From: Citrobacter enshiensis
GTDB taxonomy: Bacteria; Pseudomonadota; Gammaproteobacteria; Enterobacterales; Enterobacteriaceae
Assembly: GCF_029338175.1 (NCBI RefSeq)
Contig: NZ_CP119862.1
Coordinates: forward strand, 2,418,001 to 2,482,000
Direction of reading: 5' to 3'
Length of the DNA: 64,000 nucleotides
The notes under the pieces: model-generated
Told to the model about the DNA's origin: nothing
The model's input: the letters and a program-made list of their open reading frames with translations, nothing else
Database searches by the model: none
Made by a program: the position numbers and the translations under genes
Part shown: positions 37,606-47,971 of the stretch, piece after piece
Layout of the letters: each line of letters opens with the position of its first letter
How positions within the stretch are numbered: the stretch's first letter is position 1

Positions 37606-38297
37606 TTCGGACCTCCCGAACTGACGTCAACATACTGTGGCGCCACGTCCTGGCTAAAGCGGCGTTGATAATGTTGTAACGGTGAACTGTCACAGGCGGT
37701 GGCATTATCTTCGATAAACTTCACCTGTTCTTCTTCCCACACCGCATCCAGCGCCTGACGCGTATCATCGCGCGTTTCACTGCTGACTTGTTTGGTGACA
37801 CTGTCACTTGAGAGTGGGCTTCCTGCCAGAGCAAGCAACGCGTCAAACAGCTGATACCACGGGGTTTCGCGCTGTTTTAAGCGCCCGCCCAGCAGAGCCA
37901 GAATGGGAGCGACATTCTGTAATCCTTCTTTGGCCTCGGCTTCCGGTAAAACGCTCAGGTACTCCAGATAGAGGGGAAGATGGTCCGGTAATTCCCGGCA
38001 GTTGAGCTGCAGTCCGACCTTTTCATATTGCGCCAGCAGATCCACCATCGCCTGACCCCGGTCACGGGACTCCGCATGGACATGCTCAAACAGCAGTAAC
38101 GAGGTAGCGCGACCGCGATCAAACACTTCGCACCATTGCGCCTGTTTCTCGAGCAAGGGCGCATTAAGGAGATCCGCCGCGAAATCGCTCAGCATCGGCG
38201 CTTCATTGCGGACCAGCGCGATGGCGTCGTCCCGACACTCCCAAAGAAACGCATCGGGATATTCCATCAGCAGCCCAATCACTTTGAGAATTTGCAT
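37602..38297 (-). CDS. narW: Nitrate reductase 2 assembly chaperone NarW
   Basis: 231 residues, NarJ/NarW family, acidic and soluble. It helps molybdenum cofactor insertion into NarZ and does not remain in the enzyme. The start codon overlaps the narY stop by one base and its own stop overlaps narV by four, so the operon is tightly coupled. Confidence 0.94.
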   Translation of the reverse strand: MQILKVIGLLMEYPDAFLWECRDDAIALVRNEAPMLSDFAADLLNAPLLEKQAQWCEVFDRGRATSLLLFEHVHAESRDRGQAMVDLLAQYEKVGLQLNCRELPDHLPLYLEYLSVLPEAEAKEGLQNVAPILALLGGRLKQRETPWYQLFDALLALAGSPLSSDSVTKQVSSETRDDTRQALDAVWEEEQVKFIEDNATACDSSPLQHYQRRFSQDVAPQYVDVSSGGPK

Positions 38298-39841
38298 TAT
38301 TCGCCCTCCGCTTTGTCGCGCACTTCCGTGACATCGATGGCGTCGATTCGGCTGCTGTTAAACAGGTTGAATTTGGTGTCTGAGCCGTGGCAGCCATCGC
38401 CAAAAGTGAAGCCGCAGCCGTCACGTTCAGGGAAGGCGTCGCGCGCCATTTCCCGGTGACTGGTCGGGATCACGAAGCGGTCTTCATAGTTGGCAATGGC
38501 CAGATAGCGGTACATCTCTTCAACTTGCTCAACGCTTAATCCCACTTCTTCAATCGCTCGGGTGTCCGTGACGCCTTCCACCGTTTGCGAGCGTTTGTAA
38601 TGGCGCATCGCCATCATCCGTTTCAGCGCGCGCAGCACGGGGCCGGTGTCGCCGGCACTGAGCATATTGGCGAGATATTGCACCGGGATCCGCAAATTTT
38701 CGACGGCGGGCAGAATACTGTCGGTCTGCGGCAATCCGCCAGCATCGGCATACGACTGGATGGGCGACAACGGCGGTACGTACCAGACCATCGGTAGGGT
38801 GCGGTATTCCGGGTGCAGCGGCAGGGCCAGCTTCCAGTCCATCGCCATCTTGTAGACCGGCGAGCGCTGGGCAGCCTCAATCACGTTGTGCGGAATTCCC
38901 TGCTTCAGCGCCTCTTCGATCACTGCCGGATCGTTCGGATTCAAAAACACGTCGCACTGGCGCTCATAGAGGTCGGTTTCATGTTCGGTACTGGCCGCCT
39001 CTTCAATCTTGTCGGCATCGTAGAGCAACACGCCGAGATAACGGATGCGGCCCACACAGGTTTCTGAACAGACGGTCGGCTGGCCCGATTCAATACGCGG
39101 ATAACAGAAGATGCATTTTTCAGATTTGCCGCTCTTCCAGTTAAAGTAGATTTTTTTGTACGGGCAGCCGCTGATGCACAGACGCCAGCCGCGGCATTTG
39201 TCCTGGTCGATCAACACAATGCCGTCTTCTTCACGTTTGTAAATCGCGCCGCTCGGGCAGGTCGCCACACAGCTGGGGTTCAGGCAGTGTTCGCACAGGC
39301 GCGGCAAATACATCATGAAGGTGTTTTCAAACTGACCGTACATCTCCTTCTGAATCTTGTCGAAGTTACGGTCGCGAGCGCGTTTTTCAAATTCCCCGCC
39401 GAGCAGCTCTTCCCAGTTTGGCCCCCAGATAATCTTGTCCATCCGTTTGCCGTCAATCAACGAGCGCGGGCGGGCGGTGGGCAGATTTTTGCCCTCAGGC
39501 GCGCTGTGCAGGTGCTGGTAATCGTAGGTGAACGGCTCGTAGTAATCATCGATTTGCGGAATCACCGGGTTGGCGAAGATTTTCGTGATGACGCCCATTT
39601 TGCCGCCCAGACGCGGCCTTATCTTACCGTTAACGTCGCGAACCCAGCCTCCTTGCCACTCCTCCTGATCTTCCCAGTTCTTCGGATACCCGATACCCGG
39701 TTTAGTCTCAACGTTGTTAAACCACGCGTACTCCATGCCTTCACGCCCGGTCCAGACGTTTTTACAGGTCACCGAGCACGTATGGCAGCCGATGCACTTA
39801 TCAAGATTAAGGACCATGCCAACCTGCGAACGTATTTTCAT
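38297..39841 (-). CDS. narY: Nitrate reductase 2 beta subunit NarY (iron-sulfur protein)
   Basis: 514 residues. Cysteine sets for four clusters are present: CIGCHTCSVTC, CEHCLNPSCVATCP, CRGWRLCISGCP and CIFCYPRIES. In the third, Trp replaces one Cys (CRGW), which is the family signature for a [3Fe-4S] centre. It wires electrons from NarV to NarZ on the cytoplasmic face. Confidence 0.95.
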   Translation of the reverse strand: MKIRSQVGMVLNLDKCIGCHTCSVTCKNVWTGREGMEYAWFNNVETKPGIGYPKNWEDQEEWQGGWVRDVNGKIRPRLGGKMGVITKIFANPVIPQIDDYYEPFTYDYQHLHSAPEGKNLPTARPRSLIDGKRMDKIIWGPNWEELLGGEFEKRARDRNFDKIQKEMYGQFENTFMMYLPRLCEHCLNPSCVATCPSGAIYKREEDGIVLIDQDKCRGWRLCISGCPYKKIYFNWKSGKSEKCIFCYPRIESGQPTVCSETCVGRIRYLGVLLYDADKIEEAASTEHETDLYERQCDVFLNPNDPAVIEEALKQGIPHNVIEAAQRSPVYKMAMDWKLALPLHPEYRTLPMVWYVPPLSPIQSYADAGGLPQTDSILPAVENLRIPVQYLANMLSAGDTGPVLRALKRMMAMRHYKRSQTVEGVTDTRAIEEVGLSVEQVEEMYRYLAIANYEDRFVIPTSHREMARDAFPERDGCGFTFGDGCHGSDTKFNLFNSSRIDAIDVTEVRDKAEGE

Positions 39842-42800
39842 TTTTTCGCCTCCTGTACCTGATCCCGACCTTCATCATCCAGCCAGTTAACATGTTTCAT
39901 TTTGCGGATCATGATGAATTCATCGCGGTTCGAACCCACCGTGCCGTAGTAGTTAAAGCTGTACGCCAGTTGGGCATAGCCGCCAATCATGTGCGTCGGT
40001 TTCGGGCACACGCGCGTCACCGAGTTGTGGATGCCACCGCGCATGCCGGTAACTTCCGAGCCTGGAATATTCATGATGCGTTCCTGGGCGTGGTACATCA
40101 TGGTCATCCCCGGCGGAACACGCTGGCTGACCACCGCGCGGGCGGTGAGAGCGCCGTTGGCGTTAAAGGCCTCAATCCAGTCGTTGTCTTCAATGCCCAA
40201 CTCTTTGGCGTCGGTCTCGCTGAGCCAGACAATCGGCCCGCCGCGCGACAGCGTCAGCATCAGCAGGTTTTCGCTGTAGGTGGAGTGAATGCCCCATTTC
40301 TGGTGCGGCGTCAGGAAATTGAGCGCCTTTTCGGGGAAGCCGTTAGGGGGGATTTCCCGCATCGCGCTGACGCTGCGGGTGTCAATAGGCGGTCGGTACG
40401 CCACCAGACTTTCGCCAAACGCGCGCATCCAGGCGTGATCCTGGTACAGCTGTTGGCGACCCGAGAGCGTGCGCCACGGGATCAACTCATGGACGTTGGT
40501 GTAACCGGCGTTGTAGGAGACATGTTCGCTTTCCAGACCGGACCAGGTCGGGCTGGAAATAATCTTACGCGGCTGCGCCTGGATATCACGAAAGCGGATT
40601 TTCTCGTCTTCTTTGTTGAGCGCCAGATGGGTGTGTTCGCGACCGGTAATGGCACCTAACGCTTCCCAGGCTTTCACCGCCACCTGGCCGTTGGTTTCCG
40701 GCGCCAGCGCCAGGATCACTTCAGAAGCATCGATGGCGGTGTCGATCAACGGGCGACCTTTCGCCGGGCCGTCCAGCTTGGTGTAGTTGAGCTTGCCGAG
40801 GAAATCGACCTCCGTCTGCGTGTTCCACGAGATGCCTTTACCGCCGTTACCCAGTTGGTCCATCAACGGTCCGAGCGAGGTAAAACGCTCGTAAGTAGCC
40901 GGATAGTCACGCTCGAGCACCGCAATATTGGGCGCGGTTTTTCCGGGAATGAGGTCACATTCGCCTTTGCGCCAGTCCTGAATATCAAAGGGTTGTGACA
41001 GTTCTGCCGGAGAGTCATGTTGCAGCGGTTGCAGTACGACATCCGTTTCTTTGCCAAGATGACCGACGCACACCTCTGAGAAGGCTTTTGCGATACCCTT
41101 GTAGATCTCCCAGTCGCTTTTCGATTCCCAGGCCGGGTCCACGGCGGCCGATAACGGATGAATAAACGGATGCATATCCGAGGTGTTCATGTCGTCTTTT
41201 TCATACCAGGTGGCGGTCGGCAGCACGATGTCGGAAAACAGGCAGGTGCTGGACATCCGAAAATCGAGCGTCACCAGCAGGTCAAGTTTGCCTTCAATCG
41301 CGGCTGACTGCCATTCAACCTCTTCAGGCTTGATCCCTTCGTTCGACCCTAACGCCTCGCCCTGAATACCGCTCTCGGTACCCAGCAGGTATTTGAGCAT
41401 GTACTCGTGGCCTTTACCGGAGGAGCCCAGCAGATTTGAACGCCAGACGAAGAGATTGCGGGGATGATTTTTCCCGTTGTCCGGCTGCTCACAGGCGAAA
41501 CGAATCTCACCGGATTTGAGCGCCGCAACGGTGTACTCCGCCGGCGATAATCCGGCCTGGTCCGCGTTGGCTTTCAGGGTTAACGGGTTGAGATTGAGCT
41601 GAGGCGCCGAAGGCAGCCAGCCCATGCGTTCCGCCCGGACGTTGAAATCAATCAGATGCCCGGTAAATTTCGTGGCGTCCGCCAGCGGCGAGAGCAACTC
41701 CTGCGCCGTCAGTTTTTCATAGCGCCACTGACTGGAGTGGTTGTAGAAAAACGAGGTGCTGTTCATCTGGCGCGGCGGCCGGTTCCAGTCCAGCGCGAAC
41801 GCCAGCGGGAGCCAGCCGGTTTGCGGACGCAGTTTCTCCTGCCCGACATAGTGCGCCCAGCCGCCGCCGCTTTGCCCAACACACCCGCAGAAGACCAGGA
41901 TGTTGATCATCCCCCGGTAGTTCATGTCCATGTGATACCAGTGGTTCACACCGGCACCGAGGATAATCATCGACCGTCCGTGGGTTTTGTGGGCGGTATC
42001 GGCAAACTCACGGGCGATCTGTTCGATATGACGGCGTGGCACGCCGGTGATGTGTTCGCCCCACGCAGGCGTATAGGCTTTGAGCTCGGCGTACTCTTTG
42101 GCGGCGCAGTCATCATCAAGACCCCGATCCAGCCCGTAATTGGCCAGCACCAGATCGTAGACGCTGACTACCGGACGCACGCTGCCGTCAGCCAGCGTCA
42201 GGCGTTTCATCGGGAGCTGGCGAATGAGCACAGGTTCCTGCTTCACACTGCGAAAATGGGGGTTCTCGTTACCGCCGAAATAGGGGAACGCCACGCCCGC
42301 GACATCATCATGTTGACCCAGCAACGATAGCGACAGTTCCGTTTCGTTTCCTGCCGCCAGCGCTTCAAGGTTCCATTTGCCTTTCTCACCCCAGCGAAAG
42401 CCAATCGAACCGTTCGGTGCCACCAGTTCTCCCGCGCTATTAATGGCGACCGTTTTCCATTCTGGATTATTGCTCTCGCCCAGACCGTCCACCAGATCGG
42501 AGGCGCGCATCATACGTCCGGGAACGTAACTGCCATCGTCACGCGCATCCAGCAGCACCAGCATCGGCATATCAGTGTAGCGACGACAATAGTTGATAAA
42601 GTAGTCGCTTGGGTTATCGAGGTGGAACTCCTTCAGGATCACATGGCCCATCGCCATGGCCAGCGCGCTGTCGGTGCCTTGCTTCGGCGACAGCCACTGG
42701 TCGCACAGTTTGGCGACTTCTGAATAATCGGGCGTGATGGCGATGGTTTTGGTGCCTTTGTAACGCACTTCGGTAAAGAAGTGGGCATCCGGGGTACGCG

Positions 42801-43578
42801 TCTGCGGCACGTTAGAACCCCAGGCGATAATGTAGCTGGAGTTGTACCAGTCGGCCGATTCCGGGACGTCCGTTTGCTCGCCCCAGGTCATCGGCGATGC
42901 AGGGGGTAAATCACAGTACCAGTCGTAAAAACTCAGACAGGTGCCGCCGAGCAGCGACAGGTAGCGGGTGCCTGCGGCGTAGGAGACCATCGACATGGCC
43001 GGGATCGGCGAGAAACCGACGACGCGATCGGGACCGTAGGTTTTGACCGTCCAGACGTTGGCGGCGGCGATCAACTGATTGAGTTCTTTCCAGTTTGAGC
43101 GAATAAATCCGCCGCGTCCGCGCACCTGTTTGTAGCTCTGACACTTTTGCGGATCGTTCATGATCGATTCCCAGGCCAGAACCGGGTCGGGCTGGCGGGA
43201 GAGGGCGTCGCGCCAGAGTTCGATCAGCCGTTTGCGCACCAGCGGATATTTGAGTCGGTTAGCGCTGTATAAATACCAGGAGTAGCTGGCGCCGCGTGGG
43301 CAGCCGCGCGGTTCGTGATTGGGAAGATCCGGGCGAGTGCGCGGATAATCGGTTTGTTGTGTTTCCCAGGTCACCAGGCCATTTTTGACGTAGATTTTCC
43401 AGCTGCACGAGCCGGTACAGTTAACTCCGTGAGTCGAACGCACGATTTTGTCGAACTGCCAGCGTTGGCGATAGCTGTCCTCCCAGTCCCGGTTGCTATG
43501 CATAACCTGACCGTGTCCCTCAGCAAAGGTGTCACCTTTTTGCTTAAAGTAACGGAAGCGATCCAGCAATTTGCTCAT
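39838..43578 (-). CDS. narZ: Nitrate reductase 2 alpha subunit NarZ (molybdopterin)
   Basis: 1246 residues from ATG 43578, equal to E. coli NarZ; the frame extends to 43641 without conservation. The FS0 cluster ligands His50, Cys54, Cys58 and Cys93 are in place (THGVNCTGSC, RGCPRGASYSW). It reduces nitrate to nitrite at a bis-MGD molybdenum centre in the cytoplasm. The narZ operon in E. coli is low-level and RpoS-linked rather than strongly FNR-induced. First enzyme gene after narU. Confidence 0.95.
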   Translation of the reverse strand: MSKLLDRFRYFKQKGDTFAEGHGQVMHSNRDWEDSYRQRWQFDKIVRSTHGVNCTGSCSWKIYVKNGLVTWETQQTDYPRTRPDLPNHEPRGCPRGASYSWYLYSANRLKYPLVRKRLIELWRDALSRQPDPVLAWESIMNDPQKCQSYKQVRGRGGFIRSNWKELNQLIAAANVWTVKTYGPDRVVGFSPIPAMSMVSYAAGTRYLSLLGGTCLSFYDWYCDLPPASPMTWGEQTDVPESADWYNSSYIIAWGSNVPQTRTPDAHFFTEVRYKGTKTIAITPDYSEVAKLCDQWLSPKQGTDSALAMAMGHVILKEFHLDNPSDYFINYCRRYTDMPMLVLLDARDDGSYVPGRMMRASDLVDGLGESNNPEWKTVAINSAGELVAPNGSIGFRWGEKGKWNLEALAAGNETELSLSLLGQHDDVAGVAFPYFGGNENPHFRSVKQEPVLIRQLPMKRLTLADGSVRPVVSVYDLVLANYGLDRGLDDDCAAKEYAELKAYTPAWGEHITGVPRRHIEQIAREFADTAHKTHGRSMIILGAGVNHWYHMDMNYRGMINILVFCGCVGQSGGGWAHYVGQEKLRPQTGWLPLAFALDWNRPPRQMNSTSFFYNHSSQWRYEKLTAQELLSPLADATKFTGHLIDFNVRAERMGWLPSAPQLNLNPLTLKANADQAGLSPAEYTVAALKSGEIRFACEQPDNGKNHPRNLFVWRSNLLGSSGKGHEYMLKYLLGTESGIQGEALGSNEGIKPEEVEWQSAAIEGKLDLLVTLDFRMSSTCLFSDIVLPTATWYEKDDMNTSDMHPFIHPLSAAVDPAWESKSDWEIYKGIAKAFSEVCVGHLGKETDVVLQPLQHDSPAELSQPFDIQDWRKGECDLIPGKTAPNIAVLERDYPATYERFTSLGPLMDQLGNGGKGISWNTQTEVDFLGKLNYTKLDGPAKGRPLIDTAIDASEVILALAPETNGQVAVKAWEALGAITGREHTHLALNKEDEKIRFRDIQAQPRKIISSPTWSGLESEHVSYNAGYTNVHELIPWRTLSGRQQLYQDHAWMRAFGESLVAYRPPIDTRSVSAMREIPPNGFPEKALNFLTPHQKWGIHSTYSENLLMLTLSRGGPIVWLSETDAKELGIEDNDWIEAFNANGALTARAVVSQRVPPGMTMMYHAQERIMNIPGSEVTGMRGGIHNSVTRVCPKPTHMIGGYAQLAYSFNYYGTVGSNRDEFIMIRKMKHVNWLDDEGRDQVQEAKK

Positions 43579-43612
43579 GACATGTCTCCTGCTCCGATAA
43601 GGTGTCAGGCAT

Positions 43613-43694
43613 GTAGACCGGATCAGGCCTTGTGCCGCCATCCGGTTTTATTTCAACGCCTGATGGCGACGCTAACGCGTCTTATCAGGCCTAC
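43613..43694. repeat. BIME: two inverted REP elements between narU and narZ
   Basis: A REP-like unit at 43613-43646 (GTAGACCGGATCAGGC...CATCCGGT) and an inverted partner at 43658-43694 (GCCTGATGGCGACGCTAACG...AGGCCTAC) match the classic enterobacterial palindromic unit. This is a typical intergenic BIME that may stabilise upstream mRNA or bind gyrase/IHF. Confidence 0.85.
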
Positions 43695-43707
43695 ATGAAT
43701 ATGTTTG

Positions 43708-45093
43708 TTATTTTTTTTGTGATTTGCGGCCATAGACCAGCCAGGTCACCAGCACGCAGACGATGTAAAACACTAAGAATATTTTCATTGCACCAACCGG
43801 AGAGCCGGTCAGCGCCAGGGATGAGCCAAACGCTTTCGGGATGAAGAAACCGCCCACCGCGCCGATAGCGGAGATAAACCCAAGCGCGGCGGCGGTATCC
43901 GTCACCGCTTCACGCTGGGCCTGTTCTTCCGAACCGCCGCGCAGTTTCACCCGGTAAATCGTGATTTTGCGAAAGATCACCGCAATCATCTGGAAGGTCG
44001 AGCCGCTTCCCAGTCCTGCCGTCAGGAAAAGTCCCATGAACACCAGATAAAACGCGATAAAACTCCCGGAACCCGAACCCGGTAAGGTGAGAAACAGCAG
44101 GGCGCTAAACAAGGCCATAAAGATGAAGTTAATCAGCGTCACGCGCACGCCGCCGAACTTATCGGAAATAAAGCCTCCGGCAGAGCGCGCAAGCGCGCCG
44201 ATAAACGGTCCGAAAAAGGCCAGTTTCAGTATGTTCACATCGGGAAATTGTGTTTTCGCCAGCATGGCGAACCCGGCGGAAAAGCCGATAAACGATCCAA
44301 ACGTGGCGAGGTACAGCAGGCTTAACAACCAGAGATGAAAACGTTTGAGCACCGGCAGTTGCGCAGCGATAGAGGATTTTGAGCTGGAAATGTCATTCAT
44401 CCCCAGCCCGGCCGCGAAGGTGGCGGCAATCAGTAGCGGAACCCAAATCCAGGTGGCATTCGCCAGCGACAACAACGACCCGTCGGCCTGTGGGACGCCT
44501 TGCACGCCGAGGAATGTGAAGATGGGCAGAAAAATCACCAGCGGCGCGACCATCTGCATCACGCTGACGCCTAAGTTGCCTAAGCCGCCGTTAATCCCCA
44601 GGGCGCTGCCTTGCTTCGATTTGGGGAAGAAAAAACTGATATTGCCCATACTCGACGCAAAGTTGGCGCCAGCAAAACCGCACAACAGCGCGATAATAAT
44701 AAATACCCCATAGGGAGTAGCGGTGTTTTGCACCGCAAAACCGAGCCACAGACAAGGAATAATCAGAATGACGGTGCTAAAAATCGTCCAGCGACGTCCG
44801 CCAAATATGGGCACCATAAAGGAGTAGGGCACGCGTAATATGGCGCCGGAAAGCGATGGTAATGCGGTTAATAAAAAGAGTTGATCGGTGGTGAAATTAA
44901 AGCCCACTTTATTCAAATTAACGGCGACGGCGCTGAACAACATCCAGACACAGAAGGCGAGCAACAAGCAAGAGACTGATATCCAGAGATTTTTTCGGGC
45001 GATGTGCTTACCTTTATTTTCCCAGTAAGCGGGGTTTTCAGGCTTCCAGTCACTTAAAAGATAACGGTTTTTTTTCTCATTTTGTGGTGCCAT
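43708..45093 (-). CDS. narU: Nitrate/nitrite transporter NarU
   Basis: 461 residues, 12 membrane helices, nitrate/nitrite porter branch of the major facilitator superfamily; glycine-rich nitrate signature stretches (GFAGANFASSMGNISFFFP; GINGGLGNLGVS) are intact. It exchanges nitrate for nitrite for the NarZ system. The BIME between narU and narZ may separate expression levels. Confidence 0.94.
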   Translation of the reverse strand: MAPQNEKKNRYLLSDWKPENPAYWENKGKHIARKNLWISVSCLLLAFCVWMLFSAVAVNLNKVGFNFTTDQLFLLTALPSLSGAILRVPYSFMVPIFGGRRWTIFSTVILIIPCLWLGFAVQNTATPYGVFIIIALLCGFAGANFASSMGNISFFFPKSKQGSALGINGGLGNLGVSVMQMVAPLVIFLPIFTFLGVQGVPQADGSLLSLANATWIWVPLLIAATFAAGLGMNDISSSKSSIAAQLPVLKRFHLWLLSLLYLATFGSFIGFSAGFAMLAKTQFPDVNILKLAFFGPFIGALARSAGGFISDKFGGVRVTLINFIFMALFSALLFLTLPGSGSGSFIAFYLVFMGLFLTAGLGSGSTFQMIAVIFRKITIYRVKLRGGSEEQAQREAVTDTAAALGFISAIGAVGGFFIPKAFGSSLALTGSPVGAMKIFLVFYIVCVLVTWLVYGRKSQKK

Positions 45094-45305
45094 ATTACCC
45101 TCACATGCCCGCGTCGTTCATGAAAAAGAAATAATAAGAGGCTGAGCCGCATGGCTCTTTTTAGAAATTATTGGGGTTTTTGAGAATATTGTTTGAAAAG
45201 GATAGATAAGAAAGCGGAACCCCGTGAAGTGAAGGGGGAATAACAGGTTGCTTAAGTGTTACTAAATGTAAACGATAAAGATGTATTGTTAATTCATATT
45301 TGACG

Positions 45306-45887
45306 TCAGATGAACAGTTCCTGTGAAATCATGTGATCCAGATGCCGCTCAAAGGCGGGATCCGCCATTTCAGTCATGCCAAGCGCGTACATACCGTCCA
45401 GACCACAAACCAGCGCAATTAAACGCCAGGCAATGTCCTCCGCCGTGCCGTCGGTAAAGGTGAACTCACCGGCCTCACGACCTTGCTCGATCAGTCGCGC
45501 GGTATCTTCGTGCCACATTTTCATCGTCAGCAGATACGCATTTTTGATTTCAGGGTCTTTGTCCGCAAGGATTTGCGCTTCTCGCCAGAGTTTGATGTAG
45601 GGTTCAAAACCGCCGTCGTGGCTGCCCAGCATGGCATGAAGACGCATGCGCCAGGTGGCGTTCTCCGGTGCGATGTTGGTATCCAGTAGGGTACGAATCA
45701 GACGGATAAAGGCCTGCGACTTCAGTTCGCCTGCATTGCTAAAATGGTGGTGAAGTTGCCCGGTCGCCACGCTGGCTTCTGTCGCAATACGTCTTACCGT
45801 CATTGCGTTAAAGCCTTCCTGTAACGCAACGCGCATGGCTGCCTGCAGAATCACTTCGCGACGTTCATCCCGATTTAAATAGCTCAT
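45306..45887 (-). CDS. smvR: TetR-family repressor SmvR
   Basis: 193 residues from ATG 45887; the longer frame overlaps the divergent promoter. N-terminal TetR helix-turn-helix at about 5-50 (ALQEGFNAMTVRRIATEASV...ATGQLHHHFSN). Divergent from smvA, as in Salmonella, Klebsiella and Citrobacter, where SmvR represses the SmvA biocide pump. Two palindromic sites lie between the genes. Confidence 0.88.
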   Translation of the reverse strand: MSYLNRDERREVILQAAMRVALQEGFNAMTVRRIATEASVATGQLHHHFSNAGELKSQAFIRLIRTLLDTNIAPENATWRMRLHAMLGSHDGGFEPYIKLWREAQILADKDPEIKNAYLLTMKMWHEDTARLIEQGREAGEFTFTDGTAEDIAWRLIALVCGLDGMYALGMTEMADPAFERHLDHMISQELFI

Positions 45888-45931
45888 ATGCCCTTCACTC
45901 TGGTTACCGTGTCGGCAGTGTAACAAAAAGC

Positions 45932-45982
45932 TGGACATGCGTTCAACTTTCCGTAGGATCGCCAGACTTGGACGTGTGTCCA
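45932..45982. promoter_or_regulatory. Two candidate SmvR operators in the smvR-smvA region
   Basis: A perfect palindrome TGGAC-GTGT-GTCCA at 45969-45982 and a one-mismatch copy TGGAC-ATGC-GTTCA at 45932-45945, 37 bp apart, lie between the divergent starts (45887 and 46006). TetR repressors usually bind such sites; assignment is inference from position. Confidence 0.6.
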
Positions 45983-46005
45983 GGTTTGTTTTTAGCGGGA
46001 GTTTT

Positions 46006-47493
46006 ATGTTTCGTCAGTGGTTAACGTTAGTGATTATTGTGCTGGTCTACATCCCTGTTGCGATTGACGCAACGGTGCTGCATGTTGCCGCCCCCACGCT
46101 GAGTATGACGCTGGGCGCCAGTGGCAACGAGCTGCTGTGGATCATTGATATTTATTCTCTGGTGATGGCCGGGATGGTCTTACCGATGGGCGCGCTGGGC
46201 GACCGCATTGGTTTTAAACGTCTGCTGTTGTTGGGCGGGACCCTGTTTGGTCTGGCCTCGCTGGCTGCCGCGTTTGCCCATAACGCCAGTCTGCTGATTG
46301 CAACGCGGGCGCTGCTGGCGATCGGTGCTGCAATGATTGTGCCTGCGACGCTGGCGGGGATCCGCGCCACCTTTTCTGAAGCGCGTCATCGCAATATGGC
46401 GCTTGGCGTATGGGCCGCCGTAGGATCGGGGGGCGCGGCGTTCGGTCCGCTGGTCGGCGGTATGTTGCTGGAGCATTTCTACTGGGGCTCGGTATTTCTG
46501 ATCAACGTCCCGATTGTCATACTGGTGATGGGATTGACGGCGCGCTTTGTTCCGCCACAGGCAGGCCGTCGCGAGCAGTCGCTCAACCTGGCGCACGCGA
46601 TCATGTTGATCATCGCCATTTTGCTGTTGGTCTATAGCGCAAAGACGGCGCTGAAAGGGCATCTCGCGGTCGGCGTGATTGCGTTGACGTTACTGGTGGG
46701 GGCGCTGTTACTGGCCGCGTTTGTGCGCATCCAACTGGCGGCTTCGCGCCCGATGATCGACATGCGTCTTTTTACCCACCGTATCATCCTGAGCGGCGTG
46801 GTGATGGCGATGACCGCGATGATCACGTTGGTGGGATTTGAACTGCTGATGGCGCAGGAGCTACAGTTTGTTCACGGTCTGACACCGTATCAGGCAGGAC
46901 TGTTTATGCTGCCCGTGATGGTGGCCAGCGGATTCAGCGGTCCGATTGCCGGCATGCTGGTGTCACGGCTGGGTTTGCGTTGGGTGGCGACCGGCGGGAT
47001 GGCGCTCAGCGCGTTGAGTTTCTACGGTCTGGCGCTGACTGACTTCAGTAGCCAACAGTGGCAGGCCTGGGGGCTGATGGCGTTGCTGGGATTCAGCGCT
47101 GCCAGCGCGCTTCTGGCGTCAACAGCTGCCATTATGGCGGCGGCACCGGCAGAAAAAGCCGCCGCGGCGGGCGCAATCGAAACGATGGCCTATGAGCTGG
47201 GCGCAGGGCTAGGTATTGCCATCTTCGGTTTACTGCTGAGCCGGAGTTTCTCGGCGTCTGTCATGCTGCCGACCGGGTTAAGCGAACAGGACATTGAACG
47301 CGCGTCGTCATCAATGGGCGAGGCGGTACAACTTGCCCATACGCTTTCACCAACGCTTGGCGACGCGGTTCTTGGGGCGGCCAGACAGGCGTTCACCTGG
47401 TCGCACAGTGTGGCGTTAAGCAGCGCCGGAAGTTTGTTGATCCTGCTGGCGGTCGGGATGTGGTTCAGTCTGTCAAAGATAAAACAGCATTAA
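46006..47493 (+). CDS. smvA: MFS multidrug/biocide efflux pump SmvA
   Basis: 495 residues from ATG 46006, equal to Salmonella SmvA, with 14 membrane helices of the DHA2 group. The motif A-like GALGDRIGFKRLLL after helix 2 is intact. It exports cationic biocides and methyl viologen with protons. The upstream in-frame extension to 45937 runs over the operators and is not used. It ends one base before the convergent GFA-family gene. Confidence 0.92.
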   Translation: MFRQWLTLVIIVLVYIPVAIDATVLHVAAPTLSMTLGASGNELLWIIDIYSLVMAGMVLPMGALGDRIGFKRLLLLGGTLFGLASLAAAFAHNASLLIATRALLAIGAAMIVPATLAGIRATFSEARHRNMALGVWAAVGSGGAAFGPLVGGMLLEHFYWGSVFLINVPIVILVMGLTARFVPPQAGRREQSLNLAHAIMLIIAILLLVYSAKTALKGHLAVGVIALTLLVGALLLAAFVRIQLAASRPMIDMRLFTHRIILSGVVMAMTAMITLVGFELLMAQELQFVHGLTPYQAGLFMLPVMVASGFSGPIAGMLVSRLGLRWVATGGMALSALSFYGLALTDFSSQQWQAWGLMALLGFSAASALLASTAAIMAAAPAEKAAAAGAIETMAYELGAGLGIAIFGLLLSRSFSASVMLPTGLSEQDIERASSSMGEAVQLAHTLSPTLGDAVLGAARQAFTWSHSVALSSAGSLLILLAVGMWFSLSKIKQH

Positions 47494-47494
47494 T

Positions 47495-47935
47495 TTAGTG
47501 GGCTAACTGGCAAGGGTAATCCATCTCCTCAACTTCCTTGCCGCTCAGGCGAGCGTATTGCCCCGTGAGACGCCAGAAAGCGGGTTGCGTTTCAGTGTAG
47601 ATTTCGGCAGCCAGGATCAGGCGACGGCGATCGACCTCGTTAAGCTCCAGCAATGTCCACGGAATAAAGTAGCGCTCACTGTCGGTCAACATAAACCACA
47701 GTGGGCATCCGCAGCCGGAACAGAAAAAACGTTCTCCACGTGTTGAAGAGGGAAAGTGCGAAGGTTCTGATGACTCTGGCGACATCAGCGGTTGACCGCT
47801 GGCTTCCAGATACATGGCAATACCACCTGACCATTTCTGGCACAACGTGCAGTGGCAGGCATAGACATCAAGCATTTCGACGTTAACGGTAAAATGGCTC
47901 TGTCCGCAAAGACAACGACCTGTGAACGTCTGCAC
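47495..47935 (-). CDS. GFA (glutathione-dependent formaldehyde-activating)/CENP-V domain protein
   Basis: 146 residues. Zinc-binding cysteines typical of the fold are present: GRCLCGQ near the N-terminus, CHCTLCQKWSG, and CSGCGCPLWF. The family binds glutathione adducts or simply zinc; activity is not established. It is absent from this place in E. coli K-12. Confidence 0.85.
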   Translation of the reverse strand: MQTFTGRCLCGQSHFTVNVEMLDVYACHCTLCQKWSGGIAMYLEASGQPLMSPESSEPSHFPSSTRGERFFCSGCGCPLWFMLTDSERYFIPWTLLELNEVDRRRLILAAEIYTETQPAFWRLTGQYARLSGKEVEEMDYPCQLAH

Positions 47936-47971
47936 GGCATACTCCTTATGACCGAGTCTGGATCAAGAGAA

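Noticed and set aside
41656-42330. 224-codon open frame antisense to narZ
   Set aside because: It lies wholly inside narZ in a complementary frame, with a low-complexity translation and no start signal.
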